From NCBI GenBank assembly GCA_025642075.2, contig JAODUO010000437.1:160001-224000 (forward strand): DNA of 64,000 nucleotides, read 5' to 3'. Position 1 is the stretch's first letter, and every line of letters starts with the position of its first letter. Below the pieces are notes generated by a model. That model worked only from the letters and a program-made list of their open reading frames with translations. It made no database searches and was not told the origin of the DNA. The translations under genes and the position numbers were made by a program. The stretch comes from Ridgeia piscesae (Eukaryota; Annelida; Polychaeta; Sabellida; Siboglinidae). This document shows, piece by piece, positions 1 through 10,299 of the stretch.

Positions 1-769
1 GTCTACGGTAAACAAAACTGAAGAAAAAAATTGTAAGTGTATTTTCCTTATTTTATACAAAATGGCATTCTTCACGATCATAACTCATCCCAGCAGAATA
101 ATTAAGTCTGTTATATTTCAAATGTGTAATCATACTGCAAAATATTCCCCTTTGATGACAGCGTTTGTTATAAACTCGATCCAAAAATTCCATCAACTGA
201 ATTACTGAAGTTAGACATAACAACAGCGTCAGTAATTACAACATAGCTAAAAACACTGCACCGTGCATTAATATTTAATTATAACAAAATAGACGGCTCA
301 TATGTTAGCGTTAAAATTATTTTAATCATAGACATTGTCAGCAGGCACGTTGTGTTTAGGCAATTTGTGTGTACTTCAGTAAATGTTAGAATTTAACGTT
401 ATTGGCTGAAAATATATTCACTGCATGACGATCATCACAGGCAGTACCAGAAAAGGAGCACAATACCACATAGCAGTTGATGCTATATAGCCACGGAAAT
501 TGTCTGCATTTTGAAATGTTGATGCTTGCGAACTACCGAAATCAGTTGCCATTATTTGCAGACACTTTTACTGTACACAGTTTAAATTTGCCTCTGTACT
601 TGGTTGTATTCAAGCATTCTGGCCACGAAAGGGACTCGGGTTGATTCAGGCGTTCTGACCACAATGTTTTTTGCAGCTTTCATAAGTGTTAGCATCTGTG
701 TTCTGCATTAATGTTCTGTTGTGTTTTTTTAAATTGATTGCTAACTAGTTATTTGTGTTGCTGTTGTAG
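1..769. other. Intron or upstream DNA of the COX7A-like gene; nothing else recognised
   Basis: AT-rich sequence with no convincing exon. It precedes a phase-0 acceptor at 769/770, so it is most likely the intron before the second coding exon. Confidence 0.4.
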
Positions 770-1336
770 GTTTTGTCGAGGCTAGCATGCCGCACCATCT
801 CCACAACTGCCCGGCGGTCTGAGGTCGCCATGGGCCAGTCGGCCACCAAGGCTAGGGGCGTTGTGCCCAACACCCCAGGCTACAAGACACTGATGCGCAG
901 ACAACAGGAGTGGACGGTAAGTAGCTTGTGGAGAAATTTATTCCAATATTTTACTTGGCCGAATGGATCTCAAGGGGTAGTATACGGTGTGTTCTCAGTA
1001 AACTATACAGTGTGTAATTATGGGATAATTAAAATATATAACTAGGTTCATAATCGGTATGATTTTTGCTTATTTCACAATCAGTTTATATAATTACTGG
1101 TAGATGGCGACACTGATAGTGATTATAAGAAAAAACTTACCAATTGGGTTTCACAAAGACAACAATTGATTTCTGTAACATTTGTCCATTTGCAGAAGGA
1201 CGACGGCAAGATGGTGTGGCAGAAGCGTGGCTTCGTCGATCTGGTCCAAGTACGCGGTCTCGAGATCCTGGCTGGTGTTGCTGGCGTCGCGATCTGTGCC
1301 CATTTCTTGATGATGATATTCCCGAAGAGGGATTAA
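770..1336 (+). CDS. Cytochrome c oxidase subunit 7A-like, 3' two exons (partial)
   Basis: Two coding exons join in frame: 770-916 (49 codons, after a TTGTAG acceptor, before a GTAAGT donor) and 1196-1336 (46 codons plus TAA, after TTTGCAG). The joined 95 residues start with a mitochondrial-presequence-like RTISTTARR (human COX7A2 has a similar RTISTASRR). A matrix segment with the D-D-G-K motif follows, then one hydrophobic helix (about LEILAGVAGVAICAHFLMM) and a final FPKRD, matching the COX7A layout ending in FPK. COX7A is a small single-pass subunit of respiratory complex IV in the inner mitochondrial membrane. The start codon is missing: the first exon entry is phase 0 (V-L-S-R), so an upstream exon is needed and was not identified in 1-769. 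Identity outside the key positions is weak, so another small inner-membrane protein is possible. Confidence 0.62.
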
Positions 1337-1700
1337 TAGACAGTCTGAATTGACAGTGACTTGTGTAACATGCAGGCTTGGCAGTTGTCATGGATGGTGA
1401 ACTGTATGCAAACGAAACATCAAGGCCGTGCGCTATAAACCGTTCCTCACGGGTATCATATAAGGAGCAACAGTGTGCAAGATAAGTCTTTTTCACACGT
1501 GAATGTCTCGCAAACAGCCATTCCGCCATTTGGAAAACACTCATGTTGCATTGCGTATTTGTTGAATGTTGTTTTATGCAAGCATAGTTTTAAATGTTTC
1601 TAGTTTGAAAATGTTTGCATTAAACGGACGATTGTTACTGCCTTTGCAGGTGGATGATACCGAATAAATCTGTACAAAATAAATTGTGCCTTGTTTTGTA
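1337..1700 (+). other. 3' UTR of the COX7A-like gene with two poly(A) signals
   Basis: AATAAA hexamers lie at 1663-1668 and 1678-1683, about 330 bases after the stop codon. They are the first canonical poly(A) signals downstream and plausibly end the transcript near 1700. No other gene is seen here. Confidence 0.5.
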
Positions 1701-2732
1701 TACTTGATACTGTACAAAACCATAAGCCCAAGCTCAAAACACATGGTTGCGAAATTGGTAATTGACATTAGCTGGGTCAGTATAAATAAATCTCAAACAG
1801 GAACTGTTAACAAACAATGTGATCTATTAATGGCAAGAGTATAATAGCTGATAATGTATTCATTGGCACAGAAGTCTTAGTAATTTCACTGTGATGATAC
1901 TAAGGGGGTTCCAGTACCAGTCAATCTTGTTTACCTGATCCTTCGTATTGCTATATATACGATGGTGTTTCGGACGACGCCAACTGTGCAAAGGTTTGCT
2001 CAATACTTCATTCTTTGGCCTCTGTTCATGTGGCACAACCAAGTAATGTTACCATAACCACCATTTTCCCATTGGTGGCCATGTTAACATTTTGTCAGAT
2101 TATAAGGAAACTACCTGAGAAAAATCTGAAATTTCTACACAGTCACTGCAATCATATTAGTGGGTCACACCAGTCTCAGACTCCAAACAGCTAACTGGCT
2201 CAGCATTACAATAGCATACAGTGGCACCTCTTCGCTGTACCTGTGGAGTGATGTGGTAGGCAGCAATTTGCTTCTTGCGCTATCTGGTAGATGTCACTGG
2301 TTAAGCCCGTTAGGCGTTAGCTTCGAATACCCATGCTCCGTGAGGTGGCAGCACTTTTCAGCTCCTCAACTCTTCTCGCAGCCGACCGATAACGAGACTA
2401 CCACAGCGTCGGCTAAAAATAACCATAGCATAGGTGCGAGAACAAGGCGACAGCTGCCCCTGAAACTTCGCTGGGGCAGATGTATGGTTCTCCCCCAATT
2501 AAATCGTATATGATGGCGGTGCGAATAATGAAGACGAGAGCGAATAATTTAACTTACTGGCCCACGGCGGCGAAAAATCTACTACACCATCCGGTCACCC
2601 TGGGCCCCGCCCGTCTGTAGATGACATGATCCATTACGGCGAAAGCGGAGTGGTGATGGAGCTACATATCTCGTGGAGTTCTTGCCTATGCTGTGCATGA
2701 ATAGTAAGAATACTATTTACTAAAGGGATTGT

Positions 2733-2871
2733 CAGGAGCTTTATACGTTTCACTCTCTGGCAGACCTGCTCAATCGAACACCATGTCGACTTCTCTCGTC
2801 CACCATTGTTTGTATCCAGGAAGTCATTCATTCAGGCAACAGCTGAGTGAACTGGAGCAACGTATACTGAA
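2733..2871 (-). repeat. SINE fragment, internally deleted, reverse orientation
   Basis: Reading the minus strand, it carries the family core (GCTCCAGTTCACTCAGCTG) and the tail segment around the gacagacctg/tcactctct motif, but lacks most of the middle seen in the copies at 15810 and 44657. It lies head-to-head with the next SINE, about 30 bases away. Confidence 0.65.
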
Positions 2872-2899
2872 CGGATTTGCTTTAAATTAGAGTGCAATG

Positions 2900-3210
2900 T
2901 TTCAGGGGTACAGCTTCGGTCTCTCGACTAAGATAACCCGGCTTCGAATGCTGCGAGTGTTAAAACCTTCGCCAAGTGTTTTCACTCTACATTGCTCCAG
3001 TTCACTCAGCTGTATAAATGAGTAACTGACTACAGACATTGGTGGATATGTTTACGAGCAGCCTTCGCGCATTTATTGTAGTATGGCTGGATGCTTTCCA
3101 GAAAAGTTGAGACGGTGTTTGATTGAACAGGTCTGCTAGGGAAGAAAAGTGTAAAAGCGCTTTGAGCAGTCCTGAAGACCGGATACTGCGCTATATAAGA
3201 ACTTTTTAAA
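2900..3210 (+). repeat. SINE, nearly full length
   Basis: It contains a degenerate tRNA-like head with a box-B-like GGCTTCGAATG, the core TTGCTCCAGTTCACTCAGCT, a middle ATTGGTGGATATG, and the tail GCGCTTTGAGCAG followed by GCGCTATATAAGAACTT. The same order occurs in the copies near 15.8, 17.0 and 44.7 kb, which defines one dispersed family. Confidence 0.75.
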
Positions 3211-4911
3211 TTCCGATATTGCACAGAATTCGATACCGTGTTCTCTGTCGATAATGACCGAAGATCGTAGAGTATGTGAATAAACTTGTCTAAGATTCAA
3301 AACGACAGCAGAAGGATTCCAAACTGGAATAATGGTTTGAGAATTCGTTTGTATATTCTACTTGTGTAATTGCCTAGGCGCCGTTATACATATTTATTAT
3401 GGTTTCACTTAGTATTAGCGTTTATCACTCCTGTTCGGGTCTTTAGGAAAGCTCCCAGCTACTCCCGTTTTACGCTAAGCAGATCTGTTAGTATCGTCTT
3501 TTTAACCTTAGAGGTGCCGTGTTTGGTCAAAACCGCATTCCCCATGCGTGTGTTTAACGAGCGCCGTCCCTATCTCAATTCAATAACAACCCAATCGTAG
3601 CAACAGTAGATTCTTGCACCACGACATCACATGACACAAGATGTCGGTCGACCAATTGAACAAATAATTGCTCGAGTAAACGGTTTTTTGACTGGCAGCA
3701 ACAGAAAATGTTTAACTAAAATTGTATTGATTATGTTACCTACTGGACTGTTTTTATTATGTATGCGTAGGGTGTTCAGTAAACAGGAATAAAATGCATG
3801 CTATTAATTTTCAATGGGGCGTCTTTGGTAGGCTTATGTCATGTCTCATAAAAAATCGGCTCACAAAATGTCTTATAGTAATATTTGCTTTTAGACCCGG
3901 GCTATAGTTCAACAACTGGTATAGCTAACATCAACTAAACGTAAATAATTAATCCAGCATGTTTTGCATATTATTTAACAAAAATAAAACCGGAAGGTTC
4001 CTGGATTTGCACGACGTATTTTCGTTAGTGATACAACGTTTTCGTTGATGAATCTACTGTAGTTTTTGTTAGGTGTAATGATTGTTAGTTTTTTTTTCTC
4101 AAAAATAAACCGTCAACATTGACGAACAACCGTCCATTACGTCAGTTTAACGGAAAAGTTAAAAACATCGCTTTGCTTTATGTAGTGTACAATCACAGGA
4201 AATGCAATAATGGCTGCCGAATGAAGACAATGATTGTGTTCTTTGTTCTGTCCTACTCTGAACATTCTGGTGGGACAACATTTCCGTCGCCGCGTGGAAA
4301 AAGTGTTCAAATGCTTTGATGCGTTCACACTAGCAGCCAAAGGCCACTTAACGCAGTTCATTCGTCATCACTCCGCCAACGAGTCCCAGTGAAAATTAAC
4401 GTAGATTGCGTGTTGCCACTTGATTGTTCGCATTTAGTAGGGTCTGTGTCATGGCACTGATGAAGTGAGTGTTTCTGTCGTTTCTCCCGTGGGTTCGTAA
4501 TAGCAGTGTGGTTTTCTGAGCTGATGACATACTTGCAAAGCAGTCACGGAACTGATGACGATGGCATGGTTCCAGATTCGGCCGGGCCCACATTCGGCAC
4601 GATTCTACCGAATCTGTCACCGCGACAGTAGCGGGCGGGCCAGCATTCTCCGTAATATATCAACTTTTCCAATGAGATTGTTATTACGCACATTTAAAAT
4701 TTAAAAAAAAAATGCAAGGCAGTAGGCCCGGGCTTGACGTATGTCACTATCGTACGTCAGAGCAGATAAAAGCGGCACTGCGCTTGCGTGCGCATGCGAC
4801 GTATGCGCTTAGCCGAATCTGGGCACACGTCATCGGAGTGATGTACATGTCCAGAGGTATCGGGTTTAGTTTTCGTTTCGCATACGACGTGTGGTTGCAC
4901 ATCCACTGCAG
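3211..4911. other. Intergenic; no feature recognised
   Basis: Open frames here are short, without splice signals or family resemblance. Only minor inverted repeats are visible (for example 9-base arms near 4571-4617). Confidence 0.4.
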
Positions 4912-5134
4912 AAGCGGGTGGTGTAGTGGCTAAAGCGTCGGACCCCCAATCGAAAGAACCCTGCTTCGAACACGTGCTGTCGGGTCGAACCTTCGACCAT
5001 CTCGTCCACTCTGTTATACGTTGCGCCAGTACATCAGCTCTATGAATGAGTAATGAGTGGTGCATATCTGTGAGCGACTAATCTTTGCAGCGTCGCTGAA
5101 TGCTTCCATGGAAGTCGAGACGGTGTTCGATTAA
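4912..5134 (+). repeat. SINE, 5' part, interrupted by a foldback element
   Basis: The tRNA-like head (GTGTAGTGGCTAAAGCG, then GCTTCGAACAC), a diverged core and the segment GAGACGGTGTTCGATTAA align with the other SINE copies. Alignment stops exactly at TTAA (5131-5134), where the 526-bp foldback element begins. The bases after it (AACAGACGTGTCA) look like the SINE resuming for a short stretch. Confidence 0.65.
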
Positions 5135-5660
5135 ATGGATACTCCAGTCAGTGAGAGGTTCACAATATTAACTTACATATGTATTCTATATTGGTTGTGC
5201 CTAGTAACTGTGCACAAAGATCGTTAATAAACAATTAGTTGTAGTTTAATGGTATCAAAAACATGCTATCTTAGATCAGGGCGCTGTCATCTTGAGACTT
5301 ATGCGCCAGTGACGTAAGCCAAATCGTCACTGGCGCATTGTTGAAAAAGGCAAGGATTGGCGGAATCTTCGCTAATAATTGTGATTGTGACGTAAGCAAT
5401 CCACGACGTAAAGGATACATAAAATACCATTGGACAGACATAGGATGTTCGAACGTGCATGCGCCAGTGACGTAAGCCGTTTACGTCACTGGCGCAATGG
5501 TCTCAAAATGGCTGCGCCCTGAATCCAACACGGAGTGTTTCTGATACAATTATACTATAATTGTTTATTAACGATCTTTGTGCACAATTACTATGCACAA
5601 CCAATATATTATACAGATGTACGTAACTGGTGTGAATCTCTCACTGATTGGAGTATCCCT
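5135..5660. mobile_element. Foldback MITE with ~205-bp terminal inverted repeats and TTAA target duplication
   Basis: The left arm (about 5135-5345) and the reverse complement of the right arm (about 5455-5660) match over some 205 bases with scattered substitutions. Both arms share GGATACTCCA at the end, TTGTGCACAAAGATC-type blocks, and an inner hairpin TGCGCCAGTGACGTAA facing GTCACTGGCGCA. TTAA flanks both sides (5131-5134 and 5661-5664). A TTAA duplication is known for the piggyBac and Kolobok superfamilies, so this is probably a non-autonomous element mobilised by one of them. No coding capacity is seen. It sits inside a SINE and is therefore younger than that SINE. Confidence 0.8.
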
Positions 5661-5664
5661 TTAA

Positions 5665-6459
5665 ACAGACGTGTCAATTTGATCAGTACCACAACCTGGA
5701 TCCCAACTAATGCATGTCATAACGTAGTCATTGTCTCTGTCCGTTTTAAGAATTCTATCATGTTATACTGAATCGTCTGCTTTTTCTGGGTTGCCAAAGT
5801 GCTACTTGCGTCAGCCGTTGGTTCACTGGTAACAGTTAGCTTTCACACGCACCTCCATACGCACGCACGCACGCACACACACACTGCTGTTACACAAGTT
5901 ACTGCTGAGTCTATAAGTTTATGAATATACGTTGTTTTTCTGTCTATGACTACGTTGACTGTTTTATGGTGTGTTTCTAGCAAATTAAGATAACGAAATA
6001 GTGTATTTCTATTTGTAGAGTCCAAAAGAATTAGACAGTAGAACGCATTAAATCGTAGGAGATAGCCGACACGCGCCACACAGTATATCTATTTTGTTTA
6101 CGAGTCACTTTACATTGATATGCGCCAATTAAGGGATTCACGAACAAAATCTCGAACGCAAATAAAACAAACATTTGCAATGGTCACAAAGAAGAAAGAC
6201 CGTGTCACCGCGATCTCGTTTGTAGCCGGACTTATGTTTCGTTTACAGTGACGTGCAATGTAGAATCAATAATGTATGCTATATACGTAGACAAATAATA
6301 TATTCCATCAGCGTAATTTAGGTGCACACAAACGCTGTTGAATGACTACCCAAGGCATAGTGTCAATGTCAACTGGGTCGATGATTTTGTTTTTCCTCCA
6401 GTCCGCCAGAATTCGCCCAATAGTCGATTTACATTATTGCAGACTACATGTGCGTTAGC
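5665..6459. other. Intergenic; short remnant of SINE then nothing recognised
   Basis: The first dozen bases resemble the SINE interrupted at 5131. After that there is a short (GCAC)n/(CA)n tract near 5865-5883 and otherwise unremarkable AT-rich DNA. Confidence 0.35.
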
Positions 6460-6951
6460 TATCGAATACCGTTGAAGCGTTTACATTTTTCCGAGCGTCA
6501 TAAACTATCCGGGTGACGTTTCTGCGCATGCGCGATAAATGTCAAATCATCAGAATGCAGCAAAACGCAAAGCATTTATGGTATAAATACAACGGGCTGT
6601 TCATTAGGACGTATATAACCTTTCAGCAATGTTATTTGTCGCAAATTAACATGGGGCAAACACGTTTCGAGATGTTTTGGTAGCAAGTGCAAAACATTTG
6701 CCTGCAATGCGCCATAATCCGTGACAGATATTTAAACAGACGTACTATTTTTATGTATTTAAACGACATTTTAAGCAACTCTTCACAATAATCACCACAG
6801 GAGAGTTAACGAACAGCCCGTGGTATTTATATGATAAATGCTTTGCGTTTCGCTGCACATTGATGGGTTTACGTTTATCGCGCATGCGCAGAAACGTTAC
6901 CCGGATAGTTTATAACGCCCGGAAAAATTTAAGCGCGACACCGTATTGATA
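6460..6951. mobile_element. Second foldback MITE with long inverted repeats, candidate TA target site
   Basis: The left arm (6462 to about 6607) and the reverse complement of the right arm (about 6805-6949) share long blocks: TTTTTCCG(A/G)GCGT, ATAAACTATCCGGGT, TTTCTGCGCATGCGCGATAAA, AAACGCAAAGCATTTAT and CGGGCTGTTC. About 200 bases of unpaired centre lie between. The arms fade at ATCGAATAC and GTATTGAT, bounded by TA on both sides, as in Tc1/mariner-type MITEs; the exact ends are approximate. It is unrelated in sequence to the element at 5135 and has no open frame. Confidence 0.72.
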
Positions 6952-7729
6952 AATGATTGTGGTTAAAAAGACTGAAGTATTTAAGTTGTGAACACCAAGT
7001 AGTGTTGTATCAGTCGCAATTGTACAAAATACGTTGGCACATTATGTAGAAGTACTGATTTCATTTTCATACTTCAGACGGAGTTTGTATGCGTTCTCGC
7101 AAATGTGCGAAGAATAATTTATTAATGATATGCGACAATGGCGTCGGTGCACAATTATAAACAATGCGTAATTCAAATCCTTAAAAACTTATCATAACAA
7201 CATAACATAATTATGATTGGCCAGCTAAAGCGCGGCTTGCATTGCATACATAAGAATCACAAAATGACATCTAGAGCAGTGTCAGTTTACACGATAGTCG
7301 CCTGACGGCAGCACTGAATCGTCTAAGCCTATGAGTGTATAGTGACTAGAAACGTGCAACTTGAATAAAGCAATTGTGTGCGTGATATTACCTAGCACGA
7401 CAGTGCAGAGCGATTACGTTAGAGGTAACAATTATCTTCTCGTCAGTCTTACCATAACAATACCCGGTTCTCCTAAATTATACAGCTAAACCAGGCCCGT
7501 AGACTCTGATTTGTTAGGGTGCACTATATAAACCTGTGCTGTAACTGCAACCCCTAGAAGGACCCAAAAATCTCTGAGATCTCAGTCATAATATCTTGCA
7601 TCACCAGCCTACGGGCCTGCAAACTACTGGACTCTTACGTCACGCAATTTCAATTTTCAACAACGGAGATCAGACCATCCACAGAATGTCAGTACTTAAC
7701 AATTATGTACACACGCAGCAATGCTAACT
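6952..7729. other. Intergenic; probably includes 3' UTR of TMEM229B
   Basis: It lies downstream of the TMEM229B stop codon on the minus strand. The clearest minus-strand AATAAA (TTTATT on the plus strand) is near 7117, so a 3' UTR of up to about 600 bases is possible. Nothing else is recognised. Confidence 0.35.
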
Positions 7730-8248
7730 TCAGTGATGTTTGTGCTTTACATCGCCATTGCATGGTTCACTTGCCACACTGTCATCGGTCTCGATACCTT
7801 CCGTTATGCCCCAGTGGAGTTGCAGAGTCCATTTGATAATAATTTGCTCGGCTATTATCACACCAATGTACCAGAATGGAGCATACTCGAGAGTGACAAG
7901 TCCCATGAAATCTCCATCGAACTCAGTGTAGTCCCAAGGGCAAGCGTCAAACTGCCTCAGCACCCATCCCATCGTGAACTCCCAGCTGTAAGACCAAGCA
8001 GTGTAGATGGCTGCTCGAGCCAACAGATGAACACGGCCATTTAAATGCAAGTACATCTGTTCGATGACCATGGTGGACAGGCCATAGATCAGTAGTGACC
8101 ATATGCTCGTGTTGCCAGGGAATTTCCAGTTCAGGTGCACAACGAATTCCCAGGCAGCTGTGAACATTACCTCTGTGACATAGCCGTGGATTGCATAGAT
8201 GTACAGTCGGCATAGCCACGATATCGGCTCACTGCTGGTGGCTACCAT
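7730..8248 (-). CDS. TMEM229B: Transmembrane protein 229B homologue
   Basis: A 172-residue protein lies in one exon, 11 bases after a TTTTGCAG acceptor (exon starts at 8259). It aligns with human TMEM229B along its length: the shared blocks YAIHGY, EVMFTAAWEFVV, LNWKFPG, RQF-ACPWDY and DFMGL-TLEYA are nearly unchanged, and length is close to the human form. Four membrane helices are visible at about residues 14-36, 46-68, 75-97 and 116-138, with a short polar C-terminal tail. The family belongs to the CmpB-like membrane fold; its biochemical role is not established, and it acts as an integral membrane protein. ATG at 8248 was chosen because the residues upstream in the same frame come from the intron. 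One or more 5' UTR exons must lie at higher coordinates; AAG|GTAAGC at 9048/9047 on the minus strand is a candidate donor. Confidence 0.93.
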   Translation of the reverse strand: MVATSSEPISWLCRLYIYAIHGYVTEVMFTAAWEFVVHLNWKFPGNTSIWSLLIYGLSTMVIEQMYLHLNGRVHLLARAAIYTAWSYSWEFTMGWVLRQFDACPWDYTEFDGDFMGLVTLEYAPFWYIGVIIAEQIIIKWTLQLHWGITEGIETDDSVASEPCNGDVKHKHH

Positions 8249-8259
8249 TCTCTTCTCAC

Positions 8260-9119
8260 CTGCAAAACAAAATAGTGTAGTACTTAGTATGTGCACTCAT
8301 GATACATTCATGCACACACGTTGCATATATGTAGACACACAGAATATTCCCAGCAAGTTTATATTATTATTTGGCGGTATACATGGATAAGACACACATT
8401 CATTGACGCACATACAACCATCATCGCCCCAACCAACAACTCAATGTTTTATACATGACAGGTTCGTGAACTGCCACAATACATAGGATATTCATGTGCA
8501 AGAACGTGAGTAATATATAACCATTATTAATTTACTATGCATGGCTCGATCATTGCATTGTATTTAAATCCGAATAGGTGCTTACGTAGGTGTGTGTATG
8601 TGCCAGTTTTAATAAGGAGCCGCTCAACCAAAATAGACAGCTAGGCGAGATTATGCAACTAATGCATAGTATATGACTAGCTGTGCATGAATCGAACGCT
8701 TGATTGGAGATCCAAGATAACAACAGACAAAGACTGGCTTGGGCGAATAATGCAATTGCGATCATAAAACAGCTTTGGCAAAATACACATGATCAGTACG
8801 GCGCTAGGATCTTCGAGACACAAATTACGCAATGTTTTGTGATGCAGCATAGCCATAGTGATATGCTTTGTACTGCAGGCATGTGCTCGCTGCCAGATGT
8901 GACTAGCCGTATTTACTCGTGGGTGAGCGCTCTGAGCTAGCCGCCGATGTAAACAAGGCGCAAACAGAGACAGTCTGTATCTCGCCTAGCTAACAGATTG
9001 CACAATAATAGTGTATTCACCTGTCTAGCGCCCACCTTGCGGCTTACCTTCCTGGTTACTACGGAATATTTATATATATCACCGGAGAACCACTTCAGCA
9101 AGTCCTACGAATGGCGTTC
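8260..9119. other. TMEM229B 5' intron region
   Basis: Between the TMEM229B coding exon and the CpG-rich stretch. A candidate minus-strand 5' UTR donor lies at 9047, and a minus-strand TATATATAAA-like run near 9070-9079. No coding exon is recognised. Confidence 0.35.
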
Positions 9120-9489
9120 ATTCCCTGTCCTTGAGCAACCAATGAGCGCCAGTGACGCATTCGTCGCTTTGATTCACCAATGCGCCGTCGGAGTTTATTT
9201 AGGTCAGAGCGGCCGAGCGGCATCGACGTCGCTGTGTTGTCGGGTGCGGCGTACGGCACCGTTTAGCGTCTCAGTCAAGTCCGTAGTTTAACCTTCTTCG
9301 CGGGACCGGTAAATACCGCGAAGACTGCCTGGGCAACTTTCAACTAACTCCAGACTACTAGAATTGTGACTTGATCAGTCGGCGAAAAGTAGCTCGCGAT
9401 CAGCGATGGCAAGAGTTGGCCAAGAACTTTACAGCACTTCTTGCAGCGTCAGCCATGCGTGACGCGGTGCCATAGCGTAGGTGGAGGTC
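9120..9489. promoter_or_regulatory. CpG-rich candidate bidirectional promoter
   Basis: CpG density is clearly higher than in flanking DNA. Two CCAAT boxes lie 38 bases apart (9139-9143 and 9177-9181). The stretch sits between the divergent TMEM229B (start codon 8248, minus) and the mucin-stalk membrane protein gene (start codon 9490, plus). Two short upstream open frames start at 9405 and 9455 ahead of the plus-strand start codon. Transcription start sites cannot be placed from sequence alone. Confidence 0.42.
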
Positions 9490-9591
9490 ATGCGTGTCCG
9501 AAAACATTTAGCTGCAGTGATGACTCCGACCATGGGATATAACAATATGTCTGTGTACTTATGGATTGTAATTGTCTACGTAACTATACAG
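9490..9591 (+). CDS. Exon 1 of the mucin-stalk membrane protein: signal peptide
   Basis: 34 codons end in ACAG|GTAAGT. The hydrophobic stretch VYLWIVIVYVTI sits just before the exon end, as expected of a secretory signal peptide. Starts at M1, M11, M15 or M20 are all in frame; M1 is taken as the first after the short upstream frames, but M11-M20 would give a more usual signal length. It joins phase 0 to the exon at 17425. Confidence 0.62.
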
Positions 9592-10191
9592 GTAAGTTAT
9601 TCATTACATTAAACTATTCCGTAAGTTTTTATTTATAATTATTATTGTGTATGTTACTTTAGTAACTAATAAACAAATTACAATAAATAACAACCAACTG
9701 TTACCTCCGGTTTCTCCACGCACTAAGTGTGGGCGTGTATGTATGACTACAAGATTGTTGTTTATTTTTCAGTGTGACAGTGGTATATATATTTTAGAGA
9801 AATGAAAATCATTGTGTTGAACTGGTTTAATAGTTTATAAATAAATTATTTATAAATATAAAAAAATCATCAAACAAATAAGGAAACTATACCTAGATAA
9901 AGACTACATTCTTCCTTGTTTAGGATACTAATAGCTATCACATGTAGGTATGTTGGGTGTGGATCATGTCAATGTTTTATCCAACTACACTTAACGTTAC
10001 CGTAGCCTGTGGGTGTGGCATATAGACATGCCTGGTCTGGTAACACAATAGAACATGATGATGTTTTCTCTGGAACTACTTGTGTGTTGTGTGGTGTCTA
10101 TATATCACTGGCTGATAAACCATCATTGTGAAGTTTAGTTTCTAAATTCTTAAAAATATTCAGTTACCAGCACACATACATACACATTACA

Positions 10192-10222
<31 letters not shown>

Positions 10223-10226
10223 GACA

Positions 10227-10299
<73 letters not shown>

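Noticed and set aside
8249..8296. Upstream extension of the TMEM229B frame by 16 residues
   Set aside because: These codons read through the polypyrimidine tract and acceptor of an intron. The homology starts at the ATG at 8248.
9145..9156. GCGCCAGTGACG in the CpG-rich stretch, identical to part of the foldback element's inner hairpin
   Set aside because: Only 12 bases match and there is no inverted partner or arm sequence around it; chance is sufficient.
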